Assembly: GCA_035454085.1 (NCBI GenBank)
Contig: DAOTEJ010000080.1
Location: 1-11,173 of the forward strand
Reading direction: 5' to 3'
DNA: 11,173 nucleotides
Source: DAOTEJ01 sp035454085
Lineage (GTDB): Bacteria > Pseudomonadota > Gammaproteobacteria > Burkholderiales > Burkholderiaceae_F
Shown: in pieces, positions 1 to 6,069 of the stretch
Layout: each line of letters begins with the position of its first letter
Numbering within the stretch: position 1 is the first letter of the stretch
Translations under genes and position numbers: made by a program
The notes under the pieces: generated by a model
Databases searched by the model: none
Seen by the model: only the letters and a program-made list of their open reading frames with translations
What the model was told of the DNA's origin: nothing

Positions 1-1
1 G

Positions 2-52
2 CAGCGCATGGCGCAGATCCTGGCGCGCGAAGCGGTGCCGGTGGCGCAGTAG
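2..52 (+). CDS. 3' end of an unidentified gene (partial)
   Basis: The window opens inside a rightward reading frame whose last codons read QRMAQILAREAVPVAQ, followed by a TAG stop. Codon third positions are G or C throughout, as in the genuine genes here, and no other long frame covers this stretch. Sixteen residues are too few to name a family, so no function is proposed. The bases after the stop contain short GC-rich hairpins (for example CGGGC-TAC-GCCCG at 106-118) but no T-run, so no convincing terminator follows. Confidence 0.45.
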   Translation, partial: QRMAQILAREAVPVAQ

Positions 53-149
53 CGCGCAGCGCAGCTGCCCGCCGGTCCGGCCGCCACCGGCATGCAGGCG
101 CTGCCCGGGCTACGCCCGCCTGGCTAGGCTCGAGCCGCTTCCGAAGTGG

Positions 150-168
150 GTGTCGAAAAATCTGACAC
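150..168. promoter_or_regulatory. Inverted repeat, candidate upstream activator site
   Basis: GTGTC-gaaaaatct-GACAC is a perfect 5-base inverted repeat around a 9-base AT-rich spacer, in a GC-rich intergenic region. Its centre lies about 76 bases before the -24 element of the sigma-54 promoter at 233-249, and about 100 bases before the predicted transcription start. That is the usual distance for the enhancer site of an NtrC-family activator. PEP-CTERM genes are known to be controlled by RpoN together with the PrsK/PrsR two-component pair in some proteobacteria, so a PrsR-like regulator is the obvious candidate. The binding protein is inferred; only the repeat and its position are seen. Confidence 0.5.
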
Positions 169-232
169 TCGGGCGCGCAGCGGGACTACCTCTTTCGGGG
201 CATTTCGTTTCGCGGCAAGGACTTGCGCGATG

Positions 233-249
233 TGGGCACGCCTCTTGCT
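233..249 (+). promoter_or_regulatory. Sigma-54 (RpoN) -24/-12 promoter of the PEP-CTERM gene
   Basis: The sequence GGGCACG-cctc-TTGCT matches the sigma-54 consensus TGGCACG-N4-TTGCW except for G in place of the first T. The invariant GG (235-236) and GC (247-248) are separated by exactly ten bases, as required. The predicted start of transcription is near 260, giving a leader of about 35 bases that contains the Shine-Dalgarno at 285-289 before the ATG at 295. It also rules against translation starting at the upstream in-frame ATG at 223, which would precede the promoter. Confidence 0.75.
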
Positions 250-284
250 CGTCTCGCCCCACTACGGCGCCGGGTATTCCCGGG

Positions 285-289
285 GGAGG
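285..289 (+). promoter_or_regulatory. Ribosome binding site fixing the PEP-CTERM start
   Basis: GGAGG inside the purine run GGGGGAGGG lies five bases before the ATG at 295. The in-frame ATG at 223 has no comparable site. The start at 295 also opens directly into a signal peptide, so this site decides the start. Confidence 0.75.
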
Positions 290-294
290 GCGAG

Positions 295-1707
295 ATGGAG
301 CGGAAAGTGGCTACGGCTTGGCGGGTGCTGGGACTGGGCGTGCTGCTGGCGGCGTCCAGCGCCGCGGCGCGCGCGGAATACGTGTTCACGCTGTTCGAGG
401 TGCCGGGCGCGGTCCTCTCCGACGTGCGCGGCATCAACAACAGCGGCCAGGTGGTCGGCTACGCCTCGGGCGCGACCGACAACTACGCCTTCATCTACTC
501 GGGCGGCAGCTTCATCAAGCCCGCCGGCCCGGCCGGGTATTCGAGCTTCGGGTTTCTCGGCATCAATGACGCGGGCGTAGCGGTAGGTTCGGCGTCCAGG
601 CTCGCTGATGGGCCCTCAGAGGGATTGATCTACAGCGGTGGCGTCATGACCACCGTCAGCCGCGCTGGCTACGTCGACACGAACTTCCGTGCCATCGGAC
701 CCTCCGGCATCATCACCGGCTACAGCACCGCTACCTCGGGCGCCCTCGAGGCCTTTAGCTACAACCCCACTTCCGGCATTTTTACCGCTATGACGCCGCG
801 TGGCGCGGCCACCAACGTCTTCGATATCGCCCAGGGCATGAACGCGGCCGGTCAGATCGTCGGCAGCACGCGCCTCACCGGACCAGGCACCGGGCCGACG
901 CAAAGCGGCTTCCTCTACAACCCCACGACCGACACCTACGATCTGTTCCAGGTCGGCGGCTTGCGCACCCGTGCGCGTGGCATCAACGACACTGGGCTGA
1001 TCACCGGCTTCGTGGATGAGTTCGACACGGCGGGGGACTACTTGCGCAGCAAGGCCTACGTCGCCAACTCGAGCGGCTACGAGTGGCTGGCCCCGACCAG
1101 CATCGGTGGGCGCACGGTGACCAACATCTACGGCCAAGGGATCAACAACCTTGGCCAGGTGGTGGGCCTGTTCAACGACGAACTTGGCAACGTCTTCGGC
1201 TTCATGGCCGCGCCCTCCGAACTGCCCACCGGCACCACGGTCGACGGCGGCTACACCTTCGACGTCGCGGTGGTGCCCGACACGCCGATCTTCATCGACC
1301 CCTTCGTGGCCATCGGCTACGACTACACCACCGGTGACGGCGACCCCAACTTCGCCTCGGTGTCGCTGCCCATCGGCATTGGCGACAGCCTGTACAAGCT
1401 GATCGTGGGCGAGTTGGAGTTCGATCTGGCCGGTGGCGTGGTGTTCGACTTCATCGCTAACGGCTTCGCCGGCGGGGTGAGCAAGTTCGGGGTGCGCGGC
1501 ATCGAGACCAGCGCAGCGCTCAACCCGGACGATCCGGCCGCCTTCGTCACGCAACTGACCTTCGCCGGCCGCGGCCGCTTCACCGGCAGCATGACGCCCA
1601 TCTCGGTGTTCGTGCCCGACGCCACCGTGCCCGAGCCCTCGGCGCTGGCGCTGGCCGGCTTGGGCCTGCTCGCCCTGGTGCCCGCGCTGCGGCGGCGCCG
1701 CCGCTGA
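295..1707 (+). CDS. HAF-repeat PEP-CTERM surface/secreted protein
   Basis: This 470-residue protein is predicted to be exported and then processed by an exosortase. Residues 1-27 are a signal peptide (basic MERK start, hydrophobic core, cleavage after ARA). The C-terminus has the PEP-CTERM signature: VPEP at 445-448, a hydrophobic segment at about 450-463 and a run of arginines at 464-470. Residues 46-293 hold six repeats of the form G-I/M-N-x-x-G-x-x-x-G (46, 89, 133, 181, 229, 282), the pattern of the extracellular HAF repeat family. Residues about 310-440 form a separate, beta-rich, Asp/Gly-rich region. PEP-CTERM proteins are associated with exopolysaccharide, biofilm or floc formation; the exact role here is unknown. 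No exosortase gene is in the window. The gene stands alone between a sigma-54 promoter and a strong terminator. Its middle uses more A/T-ending codons than neighbouring genes, which may reflect transfer or relaxed codon selection. Confidence 0.9.
   Translation: MERKVATAWRVLGLGVLLAASSAAARAEYVFTLFEVPGAVLSDVRGINNSGQVVGYASGATDNYAFIYSGGSFIKPAGPAGYSSFGFLGINDAGVAVGSASRLADGPSEGLIYSGGVMTTVSRAGYVDTNFRAIGPSGIITGYSTATSGALEAFSYNPTSGIFTAMTPRGAATNVFDIAQGMNAAGQIVGSTRLTGPGTGPTQSGFLYNPTTDTYDLFQVGGLRTRARGINDTGLITGFVDEFDTAGDYLRSKAYVANSSGYEWLAPTSIGGRTVTNIYGQGINNLGQVVGLFNDELGNVFGFMAAPSELPTGTTVDGGYTFDVAVVPDTPIFIDPFVAIGYDYTTGDGDPNFASVSLPIGIGDSLYKLIVGELEFDLAGGVVFDFIANGFAGGVSKFGVRGIETSAALNPDDPAAFVTQLTFAGRGRFTGSMTPISVFVPDATVPEPSALALAGLGLLALVPALRRRRR
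430..1173 (+). repeat. Six HAF-type repeats within the PEP-CTERM gene
   Basis: Six degenerate protein repeats (GINNSGQVVGYA, GINDAGVAVGSA, AIGPSGIITGYS, GMNAAGQIVGST, GINDTGLITGFV, GINNLGQVVGLF) begin at protein residues 46, 89, 133, 181, 229 and 282. The period grows from 43 to 53 residues. Each is followed by an aromatic-rich strand such as AFIYSGG or GFLYNPTT. The regular spacing suggests blades of a beta-propeller-like fold; that fold is inferred, not seen. Confidence 0.8.
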
Positions 1708-1726
1708 GCGCGCCAGCTCACCAGCC

Positions 1727-1754
1727 ACGGGCCGCACTGCGGCCCGTTTTCTTT
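1727..1754 (+). terminator. Intrinsic terminator after the PEP-CTERM gene
   Basis: A perfect nine-base stem, ACGGGCCGC pairing with GCGGCCCGT around the loop ACT, is followed by TTTT-C-TTT. It lies 20 bases after the PEP-CTERM stop and before the M20 peptidase gene, so the two genes should be transcribed separately. Confidence 0.92.
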
Positions 1755-1804
1755 GGCAGCCGCGGGTATCCTTTCCGCCTCGGATCACGCCTCGGAGCCG
1801 CACC

Positions 1805-3244
1805 ATGAACCTCGCCGACCTAAAGCACTTCACCGACCGCAAGTGGGACCAGGACCTGCTGCCGCGCCTGGTGGACTACGTCAAGGTGCCGGCCAAGTCG
1901 CCGGGCTTCGACGCGAGCTGGGCGGCGCACGGCTACCTGCAGGGCGTGGTGCAGTCGGCCTACCTGTGGTCGGTGGCGCAGAAGATCGCCGGCATGAAGC
2001 TCGAGGTCATCGAGATCCCCGGCCGCACGCCCTGCATCTTCTTCGACGTGCCCGCCACCGGCGGCCGCGGCAACGAGCGCACCGTGCTGTTCTACGGCCA
2101 CCTCGACAAGCAGCCCGAGATGACCGGCTGGCGCGAGGACCTCGGCCCCTGGATCCCCAAGATCGAGGACGGCAAGCTCTATGGCCGCGGCGCCGCCGAC
2201 GACGGCTACGCCATCTACGCCGCGCTCACCATCATCGCCGCGCTCGACGCGCAGGGCACGGCGCGGCCGCGCTGCGTGGGCATCATCGAGACCTGCGAGG
2301 AATCCGGCTCGCCGGACCTGCCCTACTACCTCGAGCTGCTCGCCCCGCGCCTGGGCGACGTGGCGCTGGTGGCGGGCCTCGACTCCGGTTGCGGCAACTA
2401 CGAGCAGCTGTGGGTCACCACCTCGCTGCGCGGCCTGGTGGGCGGCACGCTCACCGTGGAAGTGCTCTCCGAAGGCGTGCACTCGGGCAAGGCCAGCGGC
2501 ATCGTGCCCAGCTCCTTCCGCATCGCGCGCCAACTGATGAACCGCATCGACGACCCCGCCACCGGGCGCGTGCTCGACGAGGTGTTCCACGCCGTGATCC
2601 CCGCCGAGCGCATCGAGCAGGCGCAAGCCGCGGGTCAGATCCTGGGCGAGCAGGTGTGGAAGGAGTTCCCCTGGGTGGGCTGCAATCACGGCCCCGACGG
2701 TCACCTGCATGCGATGCCCACCACCACCGACCCCGTGGAAGGCATCCTGGCGCGCACCTGGAAGCCGGCGCTGAGCGTCACCGGCGCGGCGGGCTTCCCG
2801 GCCATCGACTCGGCCGGCAACGTGCTGCGTCCCAAGACCAGCTTCAAGCTCAGCATGCGGCTGCCGCCCACCGTGGATGGCGAACGCGCCGCCGCGGCCC
2901 TGCGCCGCATCGTCACCGAAAGTGCGCCCTACAACGCCAAGGTGAGCTTCGAGGGCGAGGCCGCCGCCACCGGCTGGAACGCGCCCGAGACCGCGCCCTG
3001 GCTCAAGCGCGCGGCCGACGCCGCCTCGCGCAGCGTGTGGGGCCAGGACGCCGCCTGGATGGGCGAGGGCGGCACCATCCCCTTCATGAACATGCTGGGC
3101 GAGAAGTTCCCGCGCGCGCAGTTCCTGATCACCGGCGTGCTGGGGCCCCACAGCAACGCCCACGGCCCCAACGAGTTTCTGCACATCCCCTACGTGAAGC
3201 AGCTCACCGCGGCGGTGGCCAGCGTCGTCGCCGCGGCCGAGTAA
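1805..3244 (+). CDS. M20-family zinc metallopeptidase
   Basis: This 479-residue cytosolic-type enzyme belongs to the M20 dipeptidase/deacylase family (the ArgE/DapE/carnosinase superfamily), which hydrolyses peptide or N-acyl bonds with two metal ions. The expected ligands are in order: H99 and D101 in YGHLDKQP, bridging D132 in GRGAADDGY, catalytic E165 and metal ligand E166 in CEESGS, D193 in GLDSGC, and H453 in HGPNE near the C-terminus. H226 in EGVHSG lies in the lid/dimerisation domain (about 205-375). No signal peptide is present. GGAG at 1794-1797, seven bases before the ATG, supports the start. A terminator separates it from the gene upstream; a small hypothetical gene follows 33 bases downstream. 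The family is clear, but the substrate cannot be read from the sequence. Confidence 0.93.
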   Translation: MNLADLKHFTDRKWDQDLLPRLVDYVKVPAKSPGFDASWAAHGYLQGVVQSAYLWSVAQKIAGMKLEVIEIPGRTPCIFFDVPATGGRGNERTVLFYGHLDKQPEMTGWREDLGPWIPKIEDGKLYGRGAADDGYAIYAALTIIAALDAQGTARPRCVGIIETCEESGSPDLPYYLELLAPRLGDVALVAGLDSGCGNYEQLWVTTSLRGLVGGTLTVEVLSEGVHSGKASGIVPSSFRIARQLMNRIDDPATGRVLDEVFHAVIPAERIEQAQAAGQILGEQVWKEFPWVGCNHGPDGHLHAMPTTTDPVEGILARTWKPALSVTGAAGFPAIDSAGNVLRPKTSFKLSMRLPPTVDGERAAAALRRIVTESAPYNAKVSFEGEAAATGWNAPETAPWLKRAADAASRSVWGQDAAWMGEGGTIPFMNMLGEKFPRAQFLITGVLGPHSNAHGPNEFLHIPYVKQLTAAVASVVAAAE

Positions 3245-3277
3245 GGCGCAGCCGCGGCGCGAGCGAAGAGCAGCCCG

Positions 3278-3517
3278 ATGCGGCGCGACGTGGTCACCGA
3301 GGTCTTCGTGCAGTTCGACGACGGCGTCGAGAACTTCGCCACGCGCTTCGAGGCCGAGCGCTTCCTCGACTCCTGCGGTGACGAGCCGCGCGCTGCGTGG
3401 CTCGAGGACGCCCAGGGCCGGGTGCGCGCGCGCTACCGCATCACGCGCGCGCCCGGAGGCGGCGTGGCCCTGCTCGACGTCGACGCCGACGCTGCAGACG
3501 CCGACGCCGCCCACTGA
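3278..3517 (+). CDS. Small hypothetical protein (79 aa)
   Basis: I do not recognise a family. The frame reads like a real gene: codon third positions are almost all G or C, and the first 55 residues have the mixed charged/hydrophobic pattern of a small folded cytosolic protein (VTEVFVQFDDGVENFATRF, then AWLEDAQGRVRARYRI). The tail DVDADAADADAAH is low-complexity and acidic, and comes from repeated GACGCCGAC-like DNA. There is no signal peptide or membrane segment. The ATG has only a weak purine-rich stretch (CGAAGAGC) about seven bases upstream. It sits 33 bases after the M20 peptidase gene and in the same frame, so co-transcription is likely. It converges on rsmI 81 bases further on. Confidence 0.6.
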   Translation: MRRDVVTEVFVQFDDGVENFATRFEAERFLDSCGDEPRAAWLEDAQGRVRARYRITRAPGGGVALLDVDADAADADAAH

Positions 3518-3598
3518 GGCCCGCGCCGGCTGGCCGCGCCCTCGCGCTGACTCGGCCTCTGTGCTGCGAGACCCCGCGCGGGCTGCTGTGCGCGCCGC

Positions 3599-4462
3599 TC
3601 AGTCCGGTTCGGCGCTGTCCTCGTCCCCTGCGCGCGTGAGCGCGGCGTAGAGCAGCGCGCGCGGCAGGCCGCTTGCCTTGGCCGCCACCGCAGCCGCCTT
3701 CGAAGCGGGCAGGGCGGCCGCCAGCGCCGCCAGCCAGCGTGCCGTGGTCGCGTCGATCTGCGCCGACTCGTCGGGCGTCGCCACCGGCGCGGCATCCACC
3801 AGCACCACGTATTCGCCGCGCGGCTCGTGGGTCTGCGCCCAGGCGGCCAGCGCGTCGGCCGTCAGGGCGTCGACCGTCTCGAACTTCTTGGTCAGCTCGC
3901 GCGCAATCACCACGCGGCGCGCCGCCGGTAGCGCGTCGGCCAGTTCGCGCGCCAGCTGCGCGATGCGGTGCGGCGCCTCGAACAGCACGCAGGGCTCGGC
4001 CTGCGCGGCGATGGCAGCCAGGACCCGCGCCCGTGCCTGCGTGCGCGTGTCCAGAAAGCCCACGAAGCGAAACGGCCCGGGCGCCAGCCCCGCCGCGGCC
4101 ACCGCCGCCAGCACGCTCGAGGCGCCCGGCACCGGCACCACGCGCAGGCCCGCGTCGCGCACCGCGCGCACCACCAGGGCCCCGGGGTCCGAGACCGCCG
4201 GCGTGCCCGCGTCGCTCACCAGGGCGATGCGCTCGCCGGCCTTCAGGCGCGCCACGATGCGCTCGGCCGCGCCGCGCTCGTTGTGCTGGTGCGCGGCCAT
4301 CAGCGGCGTGCCGATGCCGTAACGGTCCAGCAGGCGGCGCGTCTCGCGCGTGTCCTCGGCGGCGATCGCGTCCACGCGCCCCAGCGTCCAAAGTGCGCGC
4401 AGACTGATGTCGGCCGCGTTGCCGATGGGCAGGGCCACTACATACAATGCCCCGGCCGGCAT
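3599..4462 (-). CDS. rsmI: 16S rRNA (cytidine-1402-2'-O)-methyltransferase RsmI
   Basis: RsmI 2'-O-methylates C1402 of 16S rRNA with S-adenosylmethionine and tunes decoding at the P site. Counting from the ATG at 4462 (287 residues; E. coli RsmI is about 286), the tetrapyrrole-methylase fold motifs appear in order: LYVVALPIGN at 6-15, AEDTR at 35-39, HNE at 60-62, SDAGTPAVSDPG at 83-94, PGASS at 112-116, FEAPHR at 161-166 and ARELTKKFET at 187-196. The start is uncertain. The open frame continues to ATGs at 4552 and 4564, adding 30 or 34 residues and overlapping the divergent gene, and no candidate has a well-placed Shine-Dalgarno. The 4462 start fits the family length, although homologues often carry a few more residues before the glycine. 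It is divergent from the LppC gene, as yraL is from yraM in E. coli. Confidence 0.93.
   Translation of the reverse strand: MPAGALYVVALPIGNAADISLRALWTLGRVDAIAAEDTRETRRLLDRYGIGTPLMAAHQHNERGAAERIVARLKAGERIALVSDAGTPAVSDPGALVVRAVRDAGLRVVPVPGASSVLAAVAAAGLAPGPFRFVGFLDTRTQARARVLAAIAAQAEPCVLFEAPHRIAQLARELADALPAARRVVIARELTKKFETVDALTADALAAWAQTHEPRGEYVVLVDAAPVATPDESAQIDATTARWLAALAAALPASKAAAVAAKASGLPRALLYAALTRAGDEDSAEPD
4419..4448 (+). promoter_or_regulatory. Sigma-70-like promoter of the LppC operon, inside rsmI
   Basis: TTGCCG (4419-4424), an 18-base spacer and TACAAT (4443-4448) match the TTGACA/TATAAT consensus at 4 and 5 of 6 positions. Transcription would start near 4455, leaving a leader of about 96 bases before the ATG at 4551. 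The -10 element falls on rsmI codons TTG, TAT and GTA, which are A/T-rich and rare in this otherwise GC-ending gene. This suggests that the codon choice is constrained by the promoter. Confidence 0.55.
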
Positions 4463-4550
4463 CGACTGCGACTCGACGCCGCTGGCCTGCCACCAGGGAA
4501 GGCCGCCCCGCTCGCCCGGACGATCGCCCGCCCCCGCCGTGTCCTCTTCC

Positions 4551-5654
4551 ATGCTCCGTTGCATCCTCGCGCCGCTCGCTGCGGCCTGGGCATTGTCGGC
4601 CCACGCCCAGGCGCCGGCAAACGCGCCCGAGCCCGCCGCCGGCGCGCCGCGGCCGATCTACGCGCTGGTGCTGCCCGGCGCCGACACGCCCTTCGCGCGC
4701 GCCGCCGACGCGCTGCGCCAGGGCTTCTTTGCCGCCAACAAGGCGGCGCGCTCGCCCGTCGACGTGCAGGTGATCGAACTCGCTCCCGGGGCCGATGCCC
4801 TGGGCGCGCTCAACACGGCGCGCGAGCGCGGTGCGCGCGTGGCGGTGGGTCCGCTGCCGCGTCCCGAGGTGGCCGCGATCGCCGCGCTGCCCGCGCTGCC
4901 GCTGCCGGTGGTGGCGCTCAACGTGCTCGACCACGACAACGGTCTGCCCGGCGAGCTCATCCTCATGGGCCTGCCCGCCGAGGACGAGGCACGCCGCCTG
5001 GTGGCCATCGCTCTGGCCGAGTTCGCCGGGCGCGTGCCGGGCGACACCGCGCGCCCGCGCTTCCTGGTGCTGGCCACCGACGCGCCGCTCGAGCGCCGCA
5101 TCGCCCAGGCCTACACCGACGCGCTCACCGCCGCGGGCGAGCGCAGCAGCACGCTCACCGTGCGCGCCGACCTGCTCGAGCCGCTGGCGCAGCAGATCAC
5201 CGAGCGCAAGCCCGAGGCGGTGTTCCTGGCGCTCGACGCGCGCAGCGCCGCACTGGTGCGGTCGCGGCTGCCGCGCGAGGCTTTCGTGTTCGCCACCTCG
5301 CTCGCCAATCCCGGCAACCCCGAGGCCTCGGCCGACGCGCGCGCGCTGGCGCGCGACCTCGAGGGCGTGCGCTTCGTCGACGCGCCCTGGCTGATCGACG
5401 TCGCCGGCCCGGGCGTGGTGGGCGTGGCGCGCGCCGCCGCGCCCCTGTCCGCGCTCGAGGAGCGCCTCTACGCCCTGGGCATCGACGCCTACCGCGTGGC
5501 GCGCCTGTGGGCCGAAGGCAAGGCGCGCTTCGAGCTCGACGGCGCCACCGGCTTCCTGCGCCTGGACCGCGCGCGCAGCGCGCGGGTGGAGCGGCGGCCG
5601 CGCTCGGCGATCCTGCAAAACGGCGCGATCGAGCGCGAGGACTTCGGCCGCTGA
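4551..5654 (+). CDS. LppC-family penicillin-binding protein activator (short form)
   Basis: This 367-residue periplasmic protein has the bilobed, type-I periplasmic-binding-protein fold of the LppC family, relatives of LpoA, which activates the peptidoglycan synthase PBP1A in E. coli. Residues 1-20 are a signal peptide ending AHAQA. The core runs from RPIYALVLPG (34-43) through VALNVLDHD and a lobe-swapping middle to the final ILQNGAIERE. It is recognised mainly by this pattern and by context: divergent rsmI before it, and yraN overlapping its stop. Unlike E. coli LpoA (about 680 residues) it lacks the N-terminal helical-repeat domain, and no lipobox is visible, so it is probably soluble rather than lipid-anchored. 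No clear Shine-Dalgarno precedes the ATG; an in-frame GTG at 4539 would add four residues. Direct activation of a PBP is inferred from the family. Confidence 0.85.
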   Translation: MLRCILAPLAAAWALSAHAQAPANAPEPAAGAPRPIYALVLPGADTPFARAADALRQGFFAANKAARSPVDVQVIELAPGADALGALNTARERGARVAVGPLPRPEVAAIAALPALPLPVVALNVLDHDNGLPGELILMGLPAEDEARRLVAIALAEFAGRVPGDTARPRFLVLATDAPLERRIAQAYTDALTAAGERSSTLTVRADLLEPLAQQITERKPEAVFLALDARSAALVRSRLPREAFVFATSLANPGNPEASADARALARDLEGVRFVDAPWLIDVAGPGVVGVARAAAPLSALEERLYALGIDAYRVARLWAEGKARFELDGATGFLRLDRARSARVERRPRSAILQNGAIEREDFGR

Positions 5655-6061
5655 TGCCGCGCGCGCCCTCGCTGCCCGCTGCCCGCTCGCGCGCCACCGG
5701 CGTGCGCACGCCGCGGCAACGCGCCGGAGCCGCGGCCGAAGAGGCCGCCGCGCGCCATCTGCAGCAGCACGGCCTGGCCGTGCTCGAGCGCAACCTGCGC
5801 TTTCGCGGCGGCGAGCTCGACCTGGTGTGCCGCGACGGCGGCACGCTCGTGTTCGTCGAGGTGCGTCTGCGTCGCGACGCGCGCTACGGCGGCGCGGCGG
5901 CCAGCGTCGACGTCTTCAAGCAGCGGCGCCTGGTGCGCGCCGCGCAGCTATTCCTGCTCGAGCGCTACGGCTCGCGGCCGCCGGCCTGCCGCTTCGACGT
6001 GGTGGCCTTCGGCGCCGATGGCACAATCGACTGGATCCGCGACGCCTTCGCGGTCGACTGA
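5654..6061 (+). CDS. yraN: YraN / UPF0102 endonuclease-like protein
   Basis: This 135-residue protein belongs to the UPF0102 family, small cytosolic proteins with a restriction-endonuclease-like (Holliday-junction-resolvase-type) fold whose function is still unsettled. The family signature is present: an AAAEEAAARHL helix at about 26-36, NLRFRGGELDLV at 47-58 with the active-site-like E54 and D56, FVEVRLR at 67-73 with E69, then KQRRL at 89-93. The lysine usual in the E-x-K motif is replaced by arginine (R71). Its ATG shares its A with the LppC stop (TGATG), indicating translational coupling. The first 20 residues are basic and poorly structured, longer than in many homologues. The neighbourhood matches yraM-yraN of E. 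coli. Confidence 0.92.
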   Translation: MPRAPSLPAARSRATGVRTPRQRAGAAAEEAAARHLQQHGLAVLERNLRFRGGELDLVCRDGGTLVFVEVRLRRDARYGGAAASVDVFKQRRLVRAAQLFLLERYGSRPPACRFDVVAFGADGTIDWIRDAFAVD

Positions 6062-6065
6062 GGAG
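6061..6065 (+). promoter_or_regulatory. Ribosome binding site of the dolP-like gene
   Basis: AGGAG begins on the last base of the yraN stop. Two consecutive ATGs follow, at 6067 and 6070. The spacing is one base for the first and four for the second, so the second is the more likely start, making the protein one residue shorter. Confidence 0.6.
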
Positions 6066-6069
6066 CATG

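Noticed and set aside
71..136. GC-rich inverted repeats (GCCGGT/ACCGGC, CGGGC/GCCCG, GGCTCGAGCC) after the partial first gene as a terminator
   Set aside because: Stems are short and none is followed by a T-run; they are expected by chance in GC-rich intergenic DNA.
1752..1772. TTGGCA and TATCCT upstream of the M20 gene as a sigma-70 promoter
   Set aside because: The two hexamers are only eight bases apart, too close for a promoter, and TTGGCA overlaps the terminator tail.
1753..3381. Plus-strand frame of over 500 codons overlapping the M20 peptidase
   Set aside because: Arg/His/Ala-rich translation without domains. The M20 frame carries all metal ligands in order and a proper ribosome binding site.
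3476..3514. Repeated GACGCCGAC units as a tandem repeat or regulatory array
   Set aside because: They are short, imperfect and in frame, simply encoding the Asp/Ala tail of the small protein.
3573..3582. CCCGCGCGGG palindrome between the small hypothetical gene and rsmI as a possible bidirectional terminator
   Set aside because: It is self-complementary with no loop and has no T-run on either strand. Such GC palindromes are common at this base composition.
3441..5618. Long minus-strand open frame spanning the LppC gene and rsmI in another frame
   Set aside because: Low-complexity Arg/Gly/Ala-rich translation. It runs opposite the LppC gene and out of frame with the well-supported rsmI, so it is a high-GC shadow.
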